A stretch of DNA of 64,000 nt from Pseudomonadales bacterium (GTDB lineage Bacteria > Pseudomonadota > Gammaproteobacteria > Pseudomonadales > Halieaceae): assembly GCA_024234735.1 (NCBI GenBank), contig JACKNV010000008.1:62001-126000 (forward strand). The letters are read 5' to 3'. Made by a program: the position numbers and the translations under genes. Under the pieces are notes generated by a model. That model was not told the DNA's origin, searched no databases, and worked only from the letters and a program-made list of their open reading frames with translations. Shown piece after piece: positions 51,609 through 59,988 of the stretch; the stretch's first letter is position 1, and every line of letters begins with the position of its first letter.

Positions 51609-52040
51609 ATGATGGATATCATCGAAATTCGCAAGTACCTTCCCCATCGCTACCCTTTCCTGCTGGTGGACAGGGTGGTGGAGTTTGTCCCGGGGGAATC
51701 GATTCTGGGCTACAAGAACCTGAGTGCCAACGAATCCTTTTTCGAGGGGCACTTCCCGGGCAAGCCGATCATGCCGGGGGTGCTGATCCTGGAGGCCATG
51801 GCGCAGATCGCCGGCATCCTAGGGTTCAAAAGCAAGAACAAGACGCCCGAGGATGGCTCGCTGTACTATTTTGCCGCGGCCGACGACGTGCGCTTCAAGC
51901 GCCCCTGCGTGCCCGGCGACCGGGTGATGTTGAGGGCCAGGCTGCTGTCGGAGCGGCGCGGAATAGCCCGCTTCGAGGTCAGTGCGGAAGTGGACGGGGA
52001 ACTGGCGGCGTCGGCCGTCATTCTCTGCGCCGATCGGTAG
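51609..52040 (+). CDS. fabZ: 3-hydroxyacyl-ACP dehydratase FabZ
   Basis: FabZ dehydrates beta-hydroxyacyl-ACP in fatty acid elongation and competes with LpxA for hydroxymyristoyl-ACP. The 143-residue hot-dog enzyme starts MMDIIEIRKYLPHRYPFLLV. The catalytic His is in EGHFPGKPIMPGV and the Glu in LILEAMAQIAG. ATG 51609 is chosen because it matches pseudomonad FabZ starts and AAAGGA lies about ten bases upstream. An upstream ATG (51597) overlapping the lpxD stop is the alternative and would add four residues. Confidence 0.93.
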   Translation: MMDIIEIRKYLPHRYPFLLVDRVVEFVPGESILGYKNLSANESFFEGHFPGKPIMPGVLILEAMAQIAGILGFKSKNKTPEDGSLYYFAAADDVRFKRPCVPGDRVMLRARLLSERRGIARFEVSAEVDGELAASAVILCADR

Positions 52041-52042
52041 CC

Positions 52043-52813
52043 GTGATCCACGAGCAGGCCATCGTCGACCCATCCGCGCGGCTGGCCGACGATGTCTCGG
52101 TAGGGCCCTGGACGTTCATCGGCGCGGATGTCGAGATCGGCCCCGGCTGCATCATCGAGCCGCACGTGGTGATTCGCGGCCCCACCCGTATCGGCGCGAA
52201 CAACCATATCTACCAGTTTTCGACCGTGGGCGAAGGCACGCCTGACCGCAAGTACCACGACGAGCCCACCCGTCTGGTGATCGGCGACAACAACATCATA
52301 CGCGAGAGTGTCACCATCCATCGCGGCACCGTGCAGGACCGCTCCGAGACGACTATCGGCAACAACAACCTGATCATGGCCTACGTGCATATCGGTCACG
52401 ACTGTGTGCTCGGCAATCACACCACCTTGGTGAACAATGTCGCCCTGGCCGGGCATGTCCGGGTGGGCGACTGGGCAAACCTCAGCGGTTACACCCTGGT
52501 GCACCAGTTCTGCCAGATTGGCGCCCACAGTTTCAGCGGCATGGGTACCGCCATCGGCAAGGATGTGCCGGCTTTCGTCACGGTCAGCGGCGCCCCCGCC
52601 GAGGCCAAGACCATCAATATCGAGGGTTTGCGCCGGCGCGGCTTTTCCGCGGACGCGATCAGCGAGTTGCGGCGGGCCTACAAGATCGTCTACAAGCAGG
52701 GGCTGACGCTGGATATCGCCATCCAGCGGCTGGAGTTGATGATGAGCGGATCGCCGGAGGTGCGCCTGCTGATCGCCTCGCTGCACGCCTCCGAACGCGG
52801 CATCGTGCGCTAG
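52043..52813 (+). CDS. lpxA: UDP-N-acetylglucosamine acyltransferase
   Basis: LpxA catalyses the first step of lipid A synthesis, moving hydroxymyristate from ACP to UDP-GlcNAc. The 256-residue protein is a beta-helix with hexapeptide repeats (LADDVSVGPWTFIGADVEIG) and the catalytic His in YVHIGHDCVLGN, followed by a helical C-terminus. The start is GTG 52043, two bases after the fabZ stop. The size is close to E. coli LpxA (262). Confidence 0.95.
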   Translation: MIHEQAIVDPSARLADDVSVGPWTFIGADVEIGPGCIIEPHVVIRGPTRIGANNHIYQFSTVGEGTPDRKYHDEPTRLVIGDNNIIRESVTIHRGTVQDRSETTIGNNNLIMAYVHIGHDCVLGNHTTLVNNVALAGHVRVGDWANLSGYTLVHQFCQIGAHSFSGMGTAIGKDVPAFVTVSGAPAEAKTINIEGLRRRGFSADAISELRRAYKIVYKQGLTLDIAIQRLELMMSGSPEVRLLIASLHASERGIVR

Positions 52814-52824
52814 GGGCAGGCGGC

Positions 52825-53985
52825 TTGCGGGCAGTGCGCATCGGGGTGCTGGCGGGCGAGCCCTCCGGGGACATGCTCGGCTCACGGGTGTTGCAGGGCC
52901 TGCGCGCGCGGGTCGCGAACCTGCAGGTCGAGGGAGTCGGTGGCCCCCGCATGCAGGCCCAGGGCCTGGACAGCATGTTTCCCATGGAGCGTCTCGCGGT
53001 GATGGGCCTGGTGGAACCGCTCAAGCGCCTGCCGGAGTTGCTGCGCATGCGCCGCGCGCTGCTGCGGCACTTCAGCGCCAACCCGCCGGACCTGTTCCTG
53101 GGCATCGACTCGCCGGATTTCAATCTCACCCTGGAGCGGCGGTTGCGCCAGCGGGGCATTGCCACGGCCCACCTGGTGAGCCCCTCGGTGTGGGCCTGGC
53201 GCCGGCGCCGCATCCACAAGATCCGCCGCGCCGTGGACCTGATGCTGTGCCTGTTTCCCTTTGAAACGGCGGTCTATCGCCAGCATGGCATCGCGGTGCG
53301 CTGCGTCGGCCACCCGCTGGCGGACGAACTGCCACCGTACTCCGACCGGGAGGCCGCCAGGGCACAACTGGGCCTGGCGCCGGCCGGCAAGCTGCTGGCG
53401 CTGTTGCCCGGCAGCCGCGCCGGGGAGGTGCGCCTGCTGGCGCGATCCTTCCTGCAGGCCGCCAGCCTGCTGCGCCGGGCCGATCCGCTGCTGAGCTGCG
53501 TGCTGCCTGCCGCCAGCGCCGGGCGTGCCGCCGAGCTGGCGCCGCTGCTGGCAGAGTTCGCGGATCTGCCGGTGACGCTGGTGGAGGGCAGGTCCCGCGA
53601 AGCCATGACGGCGGCGGACGCGGTACTGCTGGCCTCCGGTACGGCCACCCTGGAAGCGGCCCTGTTGAAGCGTCCCATGGTGGTGGCCTACCGGATGGGC
53701 GCCCTGAGCTGGCAGTTGATCTCCCGGCTGGTGAAAACTCCCTATGCGGCGCTGCCCAATATCCTGGCCGGGCGGCCCCTGGTGCCGGAGCTGTTGCAGG
53801 GCGCCGCCACCGCGGACGCCCTGGCGGCCGCGCTGCAGCCTCTGCTGGCCGGGAACGATGCGGCGCGGCAGCAGCAGGCGGCGTTCGACGACCTGCACTG
53901 CCAGCTGCGTCACGATTTCGCCGCATCCAGTGCGCAGGCCCTGCTGGAACTGGTGGCCGCCCGGCAAGGAGGTCGCGGTGGATGA
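52825..53985 (+). CDS. lpxB: Lipid-A-disaccharide synthase
   Basis: LpxB joins two acylated glucosamines to form the lipid A disaccharide. The 386-residue GT-B glycosyltransferase has RIGVLAGEPSGDMLGSRVL, GIDSPDFNLTLERRLR, SPSVWAWRRRRIHKI and LLPGSRAGEVRLL. The last part shows the ASGTATLEAALLKRPMVVAY donor site. Start is TTG 52825, with AGG about four bases upstream; a GTG nine bases later is possible. Its end overlaps rnhB by eight bases. Confidence 0.94.
   Translation: MRAVRIGVLAGEPSGDMLGSRVLQGLRARVANLQVEGVGGPRMQAQGLDSMFPMERLAVMGLVEPLKRLPELLRMRRALLRHFSANPPDLFLGIDSPDFNLTLERRLRQRGIATAHLVSPSVWAWRRRRIHKIRRAVDLMLCLFPFETAVYRQHGIAVRCVGHPLADELPPYSDREAARAQLGLAPAGKLLALLPGSRAGEVRLLARSFLQAASLLRRADPLLSCVLPAASAGRAAELAPLLAEFADLPVTLVEGRSREAMTAADAVLLASGTATLEAALLKRPMVVAYRMGALSWQLISRLVKTPYAALPNILAGRPLVPELLQGAATADALAAALQPLLAGNDAARQQQAAFDDLHCQLRHDFAASSAQALLELVAARQGGRGG
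53966..53972 (+). promoter_or_regulatory. Consensus Shine-Dalgarno for rnhB inside lpxB
   Basis: AAGGAGG (53966-53972), a perfect anti-16S match, lies inside the end of lpxB and five bases ahead of the GTG start of rnhB (53978). It settles that start. Confidence 0.75.
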
Positions 53986-54586
53986 CCTGTTCCGGCCTGA
54001 CTTCGACGCCGCCGGAATCGCCGGCGTGGACGAGGTCGGTCGCGGCCCCCTGGCAGGTGACGTGGTGGCGGCCGCTGTCATACTCGACCCGGCCCGCCCC
54101 ATCGACGGGTTGCGCGATTCCAAGAAGCTCAGCGCCGCCCGCCGTGAAGCGCTGGCTGCCGTGATCTGGCAGCGGGCCCGGGCCTGGTGCGTGGCGCGGG
54201 CGTCGGTGGCCGAGATCGACCGCCTGAACATCCTCCAGGCTTCCCTGCTCGCCATGCACCGCGCGGTGCAGGGGCTGGAGCCGCAGCCGCGCTATGTGTT
54301 GGTGGACGGCAACCGCCTGCCGCGCTGGGACTACGCCGCCGAACCGGTGGTGAAGGGCGACGACCGGGTGGCGGCGATCGCCGCCGCCTCCATCCTGGCG
54401 AAGGTGCAGCGCGACGCCGAGCTTGTGGAACTCGACCGGCAATACCCCGGCTATGGCTTCGCCCGCCACAAGGGCTACCCCACCGCCGCGCATCTGGCCG
54501 CCCTGCGCGAACGGGGGGTCACACCGGTACACCGGCGCAGCTTCGCGCCGGTGCGCGCCCTGTTACCCGAAACTTCGGCCGAATAA
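53978..54586 (+). CDS. rnhB: Ribonuclease HII
   Basis: RNase HII cuts RNA in RNA-DNA hybrids and removes misincorporated ribonucleotides. The 202-residue protein has the DEVGRGPLAG metal-binding signature (Asp and Glu), DSKKLSAARRE and VVKGDDRVAAIAAASILAKV with the later catalytic Asp. Start is GTG 53978 with a consensus ribosome-binding site. It overlaps lpxB by eight bases and precedes dnaE by 80 bases. Confidence 0.95.
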   Translation: MDDLFRPDFDAAGIAGVDEVGRGPLAGDVVAAAVILDPARPIDGLRDSKKLSAARREALAAVIWQRARAWCVARASVAEIDRLNILQASLLAMHRAVQGLEPQPRYVLVDGNRLPRWDYAAEPVVKGDDRVAAIAAASILAKVQRDAELVELDRQYPGYGFARHKGYPTAAHLAALRERGVTPVHRRSFAPVRALLPETSAE

Positions 54587-54666
54587 ATTCGCTTGCGGGC
54601 CGGCAATCCCGCATTCCCGACCCGTGGCAATACAACAATCGGGGCAAGCGGAGTAGAATCCGTGGC

Positions 54667-57600
54667 ATGACCGATTTCGTCCACCTGCGCCTGCATACCG
54701 AATACTCCCTCGTCGACGGCCTGGTGCGGGTGAAACCGCTCATCGCACGGGTAGCGGAGCTGGGCATGCCCGCGGTGGCGGTCACCGATGTCTGCAATTT
54801 CTACGGCCTGGTCAAGACTTACAAGGCGGCGACGGCGGCCGGGGTACAGCCGATCTTCGGCGTCGACCTGCAGGTGATGGACGGCGACGACCCCGAGCGC
54901 AGCTGGCCCCTGTGCCTGCTGGCCATGGATATGGCGGGTTACCGCAACCTCACCCTGTTGATTTCGCGGGCCTATACCGAGGGCCAGCACCTGGGCATGC
55001 CCCACGTTAGCAGGGCCTGGCTGGAAGAGTGCGCCCAGGGCGTGATTGCCCTGTCGGCGGGTGCCGCCGGGGAAGTCGGGCAGGCGCTGCTGGCCGGCAA
55101 GCCCGAGCTGGCGGCACAGCGGGCTCGAGACCTGATGGCGCTCTATCCGGGCCGCTTTTACCTGGAGCTGCACCGCACCGGGCGCGAGGGCGATGAAAGC
55201 CACCTGCACGCCGCCGTGGAGCTGGCGGCGCAGCTGGGCTGCCCGGTGGTCGCCACCAATGACGTGCGCTTCCTGGACGCCAGCGAATTCGAGGCCCACG
55301 AGGCCCGGGTCTGCATCCGCGAGGGCCGCACCCTGGACGACCCGCGACGGGCCCGGCTGTATACCGAGGAGCAGTACCTGCGCACGCCCGCGGAGATGGC
55401 GGAGCTGTTTGCCGACATTCCCGAGGCGCTGGCCAACTCCGTGGAGATCGCCCGCCGCTGTGGCCTGGTGCTGGAACTGGGCAAACCCTACCTGCCGGAT
55501 TACCCGGTGCCCGCCGGGATGAGCATGGACGAGTTCTTCCGCAAGCTCTCCCACGAGGGGCTGGAACGGCGCCTGCAGGTGATCCTCGAGCCGGCCGCCG
55601 CCGATCGCGACGCGCGGCAGGCCCAGTACCGGGCGCGCCTGGACTTCGAGCTGGATACCATCATCCAGATGGGTTTTCCCGGCTACTTCCTGATCGTGAT
55701 GGACTTTATTCGCTGGGCCAAGCAGCACGATATTCCGGTCGGCCCGGGGCGTGGTTCCGGCGCCGGCTCGCTGGTGGCCTACGCCCTGGAAATCACCGAC
55801 CTGGACCCTCTGGAATACGACCTGCTGTTCGAGCGCTTCCTCAATCCCGAGCGGGTATCCATGCCCGACTTCGACGTGGATTTCTGCATGGAGAAGCGCG
55901 ACCGGGTGATCGACTACGTGGCGGACACCTACGGTCGCGAGGCGGTCTCGCAGATCATCACCTTCGGCACCATGGCGGCCAAAGCGGTGGTGCGCGACGT
56001 GGCCCGGGTACAGGGCAAGTCCTACGGGCTGGCGGACAAGCTCTCCAAGATGATTCCCTTCGAAGTCGGCATGACCCTGGAAAAAGCCCTGGACCAGGAG
56101 GAGCCGCTGCAGGAGTTCCTGCGCGACGATCCCCAGGCGCAGGAAATATGGGACATGGCGGTGCAGCTGGAGGGCATCACCCGCAATGTCGGCAAGCACG
56201 CCGGCGGGGTGGTTATCGCGCCCTCGAAACTGACCGATTTCTCGCCGCTGTTCTGCGACGACACCGGCGGCGGCCTGGTGACCCAGTACGACAAGAACGA
56301 CGTGGAAGAGGCCGGCCTGGTCAAGTTCGACTTTCTGGGACTGCGCACCCTCACCATCATCGACTGGGCGGTGAAAATGATCAACGGCGTGCGCCGGGAG
56401 CAGGGCGAGCAGCCCCTGGACGTCGCCCACATCCCCCTGGATGATCCGGCCAGCTTCGCCCTGTTGCAGTCCGCCGAGACCACTGCGGTGTTCCAGCTCG
56501 AATCCCGCGGCATGAAGGATCTGATCAAGCGCCTGCGCCCGGACTGTTTCGAGGATATCGTCGCCCTGGTGGCGCTGTTCCGGCCGGGGCCGCTGCAGTC
56601 GGGCATGGTGGACAATTTCATCAACCGCAAGCACGGGCGGGAGGCGATCTCCTACCCCGACGCCCAGTGGCAGCACGAGTGGCTGCAGCCCATCCTGGAA
56701 CCCACCTACGGCATCATTCTCTACCAGGAACAGGTGATGCAGATCGCCCAGGAGCTGGCCGGCTATACCCTGGGTGGCGCCGATATGCTGCGCCGCGCCA
56801 TGGGCAAGAAAAAGCCCGAGGAGATGGCCAAGCAGCGCGTCGTGTTCGAGGAGGGCGCCCGCGCCAGGGGGGTGGACGGCGAACTGGCCATGAAGATCTT
56901 CGACCTGGTGGAGAAGTTCGCCGGCTACGGCTTCAACAAGTCGCACTCCGCAGCCTACGCGCTGGTCTCCTACCAGACCGCGTGGCTCAAGGCCCACTAC
57001 CCGGCGCCGTTCATGGCGGCGGTGATGAGCTCGGAACTGCAGAATACCGACAAGATCGTGGTATTCGTGGAAGAATGCCGGGCCATGAAGCTCACCCTCA
57101 AGTTGCCCGATGTGAACGAGGGAGAGTTCATGTTCACGGTCAACGCCAGCGACCAGATCATCTATGGCCTGGGTGCGATCAAGGGGCTGGGAGAGGGGCC
57201 GATCGATAACATCCTGGCGGCCCGCGCGGCCGGCGGACCCTTCCTGGACCTGTTCGATTTCTGCGCGCGCACCGACCCGCGCAAGGTCAACCGCCGGGCC
57301 ATCGAGGCCCTGGTGCGCGCCGGCGCTTTCGATTCCCTGAAAGTAGACCGTTGTATCCTGATGGCCGCCCTGGACGATGCCCTGAAGGCGGCCGAGCAGA
57401 GCGCCAGCAACCGCGACAGCGGCATGCAGGACCTGTTTGGCGAGGTGGTGCCCAGCCAGGGTAACGGCCACGGGGATGTCTACCAGGCCTTCCGCCAGGT
57501 GCGCCCGTGGCCCGACAAGCAGCGGCTGGCGGGGGAGAAGGATACCCTGGGGCTGTACGTGAGCGGCCATCCCATCGACGAGTACGAGGCCGAGGTGCGC

Positions 57601-58155
57601 CAGTTCGCCCCCACCCGCATCGCCGAACTGCGCGCCGACAAGCAGGGCAGCCAGTACATCGCCGGCCTGATCGTCGCCGCCCGCACCATGAAAACCAAGC
57701 GCGGCGACACCATGGCAATCCTGCAACTGGACGATCGCAGCGCGCGCATCGAGGTCACGGTGTACGCCGACACCTATGCCGAGCACCGGGAGCTGCTGGG
57801 CAAGGACAATATCGTCATCGTCGAGGGCAATGTGGCCCATGACGATTACTCCGGTGGGCTGGCGGTGCGTGCCAGGGGCGTGCGCAGCCTGTTGCAGGCA
57901 CGCCAGGATCACGCCTCGGAACTGACCATCGAAGTCAGCCGTGAGCAGCTGGACGGGCACTGGGCCGACTGGCTGGAGCAGTTGCTGGCCAGCGCCGGCC
58001 GCGGCAGCTGCCCGGTTGCCCTGATCTACCGCCAGGCGGGGGGACAGGGCAGGGTGCGCCTGGGCGAGCGCTGGCAGGTGCAGCCCAGCGACGAACTGTT
58101 GCAGGAACTGCGCGAGCGGGTCGGCGCCGGGCGGGTGGCGCTGCAGTACAGCTGA
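54667..58155 (+). CDS. dnaE: DNA polymerase III alpha subunit
   Basis: DnaE is the replicative polymerase catalytic subunit. The 1162-residue protein has an N-terminal PHP domain (FVHLRLHTEYSLVDGLV), then the palm with the catalytic aspartates at 401 and 403 in MPDFDVDFCMEKRD and 555 in LVKFDFLGLRTLT, exactly at E. coli positions. A helix-hairpin-helix region and an OB fold with the VEGNVAHDDYSGG strand complete the C-terminal part. A TAGAAT box 14 bases before the ATG and no clear ribosome site suggest a short-leader mRNA. accA, often next, is absent. Confidence 0.98.
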   Translation: MTDFVHLRLHTEYSLVDGLVRVKPLIARVAELGMPAVAVTDVCNFYGLVKTYKAATAAGVQPIFGVDLQVMDGDDPERSWPLCLLAMDMAGYRNLTLLISRAYTEGQHLGMPHVSRAWLEECAQGVIALSAGAAGEVGQALLAGKPELAAQRARDLMALYPGRFYLELHRTGREGDESHLHAAVELAAQLGCPVVATNDVRFLDASEFEAHEARVCIREGRTLDDPRRARLYTEEQYLRTPAEMAELFADIPEALANSVEIARRCGLVLELGKPYLPDYPVPAGMSMDEFFRKLSHEGLERRLQVILEPAAADRDARQAQYRARLDFELDTIIQMGFPGYFLIVMDFIRWAKQHDIPVGPGRGSGAGSLVAYALEITDLDPLEYDLLFERFLNPERVSMPDFDVDFCMEKRDRVIDYVADTYGREAVSQIITFGTMAAKAVVRDVARVQGKSYGLADKLSKMIPFEVGMTLEKALDQEEPLQEFLRDDPQAQEIWDMAVQLEGITRNVGKHAGGVVIAPSKLTDFSPLFCDDTGGGLVTQYDKNDVEEAGLVKFDFLGLRTLTIIDWAVKMINGVRREQGEQPLDVAHIPLDDPASFALLQSAETTAVFQLESRGMKDLIKRLRPDCFEDIVALVALFRPGPLQSGMVDNFINRKHGREAISYPDAQWQHEWLQPILEPTYGIILYQEQVMQIAQELAGYTLGGADMLRRAMGKKKPEEMAKQRVVFEEGARARGVDGELAMKIFDLVEKFAGYGFNKSHSAAYALVSYQTAWLKAHYPAPFMAAVMSSELQNTDKIVVFVEECRAMKLTLKLPDVNEGEFMFTVNASDQIIYGLGAIKGLGEGPIDNILAARAAGGPFLDLFDFCARTDPRKVNRRAIEALVRAGAFDSLKVDRCILMAALDDALKAAEQSASNRDSGMQDLFGEVVPSQGNGHGDVYQAFRQVRPWPDKQRLAGEKDTLGLYVSGHPIDEYEAEVRQFAPTRIAELRADKQGSQYIAGLIVAARTMKTKRGDTMAILQLDDRSARIEVTVYADTYAEHRELLGKDNIVIVEGNVAHDDYSGGLAVRARGVRSLLQARQDHASELTIEVSREQLDGHWADWLEQLLASAGRGSCPVALIYRQAGGQGRVRLGERWQVQPSDELLQELRERVGAGRVALQYS

Positions 58156-58204
58156 AGCCGGCGGCAGGCGCGCCGGGCGCAATTGGGTCTTACAGGGAGC
58201 AGCG

Positions 58205-58996
58205 ATGTTATTACAGGACAAAGTGGTGATCGTGTCGGGCATCGGCCCCGGCCTGGGCCAGGAGCTGGCCGTGCTCGCCGCCCGGGAGGGCGCCCGTGCA
58301 GTGGTGCTGGCCGCCCGCACCCTGGCCAAGCTGGATGCGGCGGAGCGGGATATCCTCGCCCTGGGACAGGGTACCGAAGTGTTGAAAGTGGCCACCGATA
58401 TCGCCGATAAGGCGCAGTGCGAGGCGCTGGCGGCCCGCACCCGGGAGCGCTTCGGGCGAATCGACGTGTTGTTCAACAGCGCCTACGACCCGGGCAGCTT
58501 CGAACCGATAGCGACGGCCGACCTGGACGGCTGGCGCCGCGCCATGGACGTCAATTTTTTCGGCACCATGCAGCTCACCCAGGCCTGCGTGCCGGCCATG
58601 ATCGCCGCTGGCGGCGGCGCCATCGTGATGATAGCCACCATGGTGGAACACAAGCCCCTTGCGACCCAGGGCGGCTACGGCGCCTCCAAGTCAGCCCTGC
58701 GCAGCGCCACCAAACACCTGGCCCTGGAGCTGGGGCAGTACGGTATCCGCGTCAACAGCTGCCACATGGGTTGGATGTGGGGGCCTGCTGTGGAGGGCTA
58801 CTTCGACTGGCAGGCCAGCGAAACGGGCACCGCGCGCGAGGAACTGATCGCCGCGGTGACCCGCAATATCCCCCTGGGCGCCATCCCCGAAGACGGCGAC
58901 TGCGCCAGGGCCGCGATCTTCCTGGGCTCGGACTACGCCAGTGCGGTCACCGGCGCGGCCCTGGATGTCAACGGCGGCGAATACATGCCGGTGTGA
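58205..58996 (+). CDS. Short-chain dehydrogenase/reductase with atypical motifs
   Basis: The 263-residue Rossmann protein is SDR-like, but its motifs depart from the classical ones. The nucleotide loop is SGIGPGLG rather than TGxxxGxG. NNAG is replaced by NSAYD, the catalytic Ser position appears to be Thr (in VMIATMVEHK, 13 residues before Tyr), and YGASK is intact. This fits the SDR branch related to mycofactocin- or steroid-linked dehydrogenases. GGGAG precedes the ATG. It lies 49 bases after dnaE and may share its transcript. Confidence 0.82.
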   Translation: MLLQDKVVIVSGIGPGLGQELAVLAAREGARAVVLAARTLAKLDAAERDILALGQGTEVLKVATDIADKAQCEALAARTRERFGRIDVLFNSAYDPGSFEPIATADLDGWRRAMDVNFFGTMQLTQACVPAMIAAGGGAIVMIATMVEHKPLATQGGYGASKSALRSATKHLALELGQYGIRVNSCHMGWMWGPAVEGYFDWQASETGTAREELIAAVTRNIPLGAIPEDGDCARAAIFLGSDYASAVTGAALDVNGGEYMPV

Positions 58997-59057
58997 CGCG
59001 CACCGGGGCCGATTGCAGCCGGCCCTACAATTTCTTGAACGACCGGGAGCCCCCCAC

Positions 59058-59363
59058 ATGACTGACAGCATTTCACCGGAACAGGCCACCCGCATCGAGG
59101 CGGCCGTCTTCCGACGCCTGCTGGAACACCTGGACAGTCGCAGCGATGTACAGAATATCGACCTGATGAATCTCGCGGGTTTCTGCCGCAATTGCCTGTC
59201 CAAGTGGTACCTGGCCGCGGCCGAGGAAGAGGGGCTGGCGGTGGATTATGACGCCGCCAGGGAACGGGTGTATGGCATGCCCTATGGCGAGTGGAAACAG
59301 CGCTACCAGGGCGAGGCGAGCGCGGCCCAGCTGGCCGCTTTCGAGCGCAACAAGCCGCGGTAG
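59058..59363 (+). CDS. DUF1244-family small protein
   Basis: The 101-residue protein contains VQNIDLMNLAGFCRNCLSKW, the defining segment of DUF1244 with two cysteines (C-x2-C), followed by YGMPYGEWKQRYQ. The family is common in proteobacteria, has a compact helical fold, and no function is known. Start ATG 59058 is favoured; the upstream extension runs across the SDR 3' end. It sits 62 bases after the SDR and ends eight bases from the convergent hypothetical gene. Confidence 0.8.
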   Translation: MTDSISPEQATRIEAAVFRRLLEHLDSRSDVQNIDLMNLAGFCRNCLSKWYLAAAEEEGLAVDYDAARERVYGMPYGEWKQRYQGEASAAQLAAFERNKPR

Positions 59364-59371
59364 GCGGGCGC

Positions 59372-59638
59372 TCAGTTGTCCCGCAGGCGATCCCGCAGGT
59401 AGTTGAAGCGGCTGGAGTAGGGTTCGCTCGCCTCGTCGGCCACCCGCCGCAGGGTATGGCGCAGCGCGTCGGCGGGATTGTCGCCCGGCTCCTCGCCACT
59501 GGCCAGTTGGCGGCCCAGCTGGCTCAACCCGTCACCGATGGCCGTGGCGCTTTCGATGGTGGCGTACACCAGGAACATCTCGGCGATGATCAGTTCGTCC
59601 ACTGCGCGGCGCAGACGACTGCGGGTAAACTGTTGCAT
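59372..59638 (-). CDS. Small hypothetical protein
   Basis: The 88-residue protein starts MQQFTRSRLRRAVDELIIAE and is probably all-helical, with a Gly/Glu-rich stretch in the middle. It has no signal peptide, membrane segment or cysteine. ATG 59638 is preferred over GTG 59653 because TGGAG lies about nine bases upstream. I do not recognise the family. Codon use resembles that of its neighbours, so it is probably real. It stands alone, convergent with the DUF1244 gene. Confidence 0.55.
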   Translation of the reverse strand: MQQFTRSRLRRAVDELIIAEMFLVYATIESATAIGDGLSQLGRQLASGEEPGDNPADALRHTLRRVADEASEPYSSRFNYLRDRLRDN

Positions 59639-59988
59639 GGCGATGTTCTCCACAGTGGTGGCGGGCGGCGCGGTGCACGCCGCTGGTGCATGTCTGGCCC
59701 AGCTGCCTGCTGCTGGGGCAGGGCCTGCCGGGCAGGGGCCCGAAATCTGTTCATTATGGCGCCGCCTGCAGCCCTCCAGCCAAACCGGTGCAAGCCTTGT
59801 GCCAGCGCGGCGCTATCATAGTCATTCAATGTGACAAGGCAATGGCCGCGGCGTTCAAAAGCCGTGAATAATGCCGCGATTGTCCGGGGGTTGCATTATT
59901 CCGTGCCTGGGCAATACTGTGCGCCGGGTTGCTTCGTAGCATCTGCAGCCATAACTCCAAGAACACAGCATTCACAGAGGAATACCCA
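59639..59988. promoter_or_regulatory. 350-bp gap upstream of the arylsulfatase
   Basis: I see no gene with a convincing start here; short open frames lack ribosome sites. It serves divergent transcription. A weak plus-strand pair, TTGCAT (59891-59896) and AATACT (59913-59918), 16 bp apart, could start a 60-base leader for the sulfatase. GTCATTCAATGTGAC (59820-59834) has short dyad symmetry and may be an operator. Nothing else stood out. Confidence 0.35.

Noticed and set aside
54475..58476. Very long open frame on the minus strand opposite dnaE
   Set aside because: It is antisense to the certain dnaE gene, shows Gln/His/Val-rich shadow composition and no recognisable motif. Such frames come from GC-rich third positions.
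59686..59871. Small plus-strand frame in the gap before the sulfatase
   Set aside because: No ribosome-binding site, no similarity to a known family, and composition unlike neighbouring genes.
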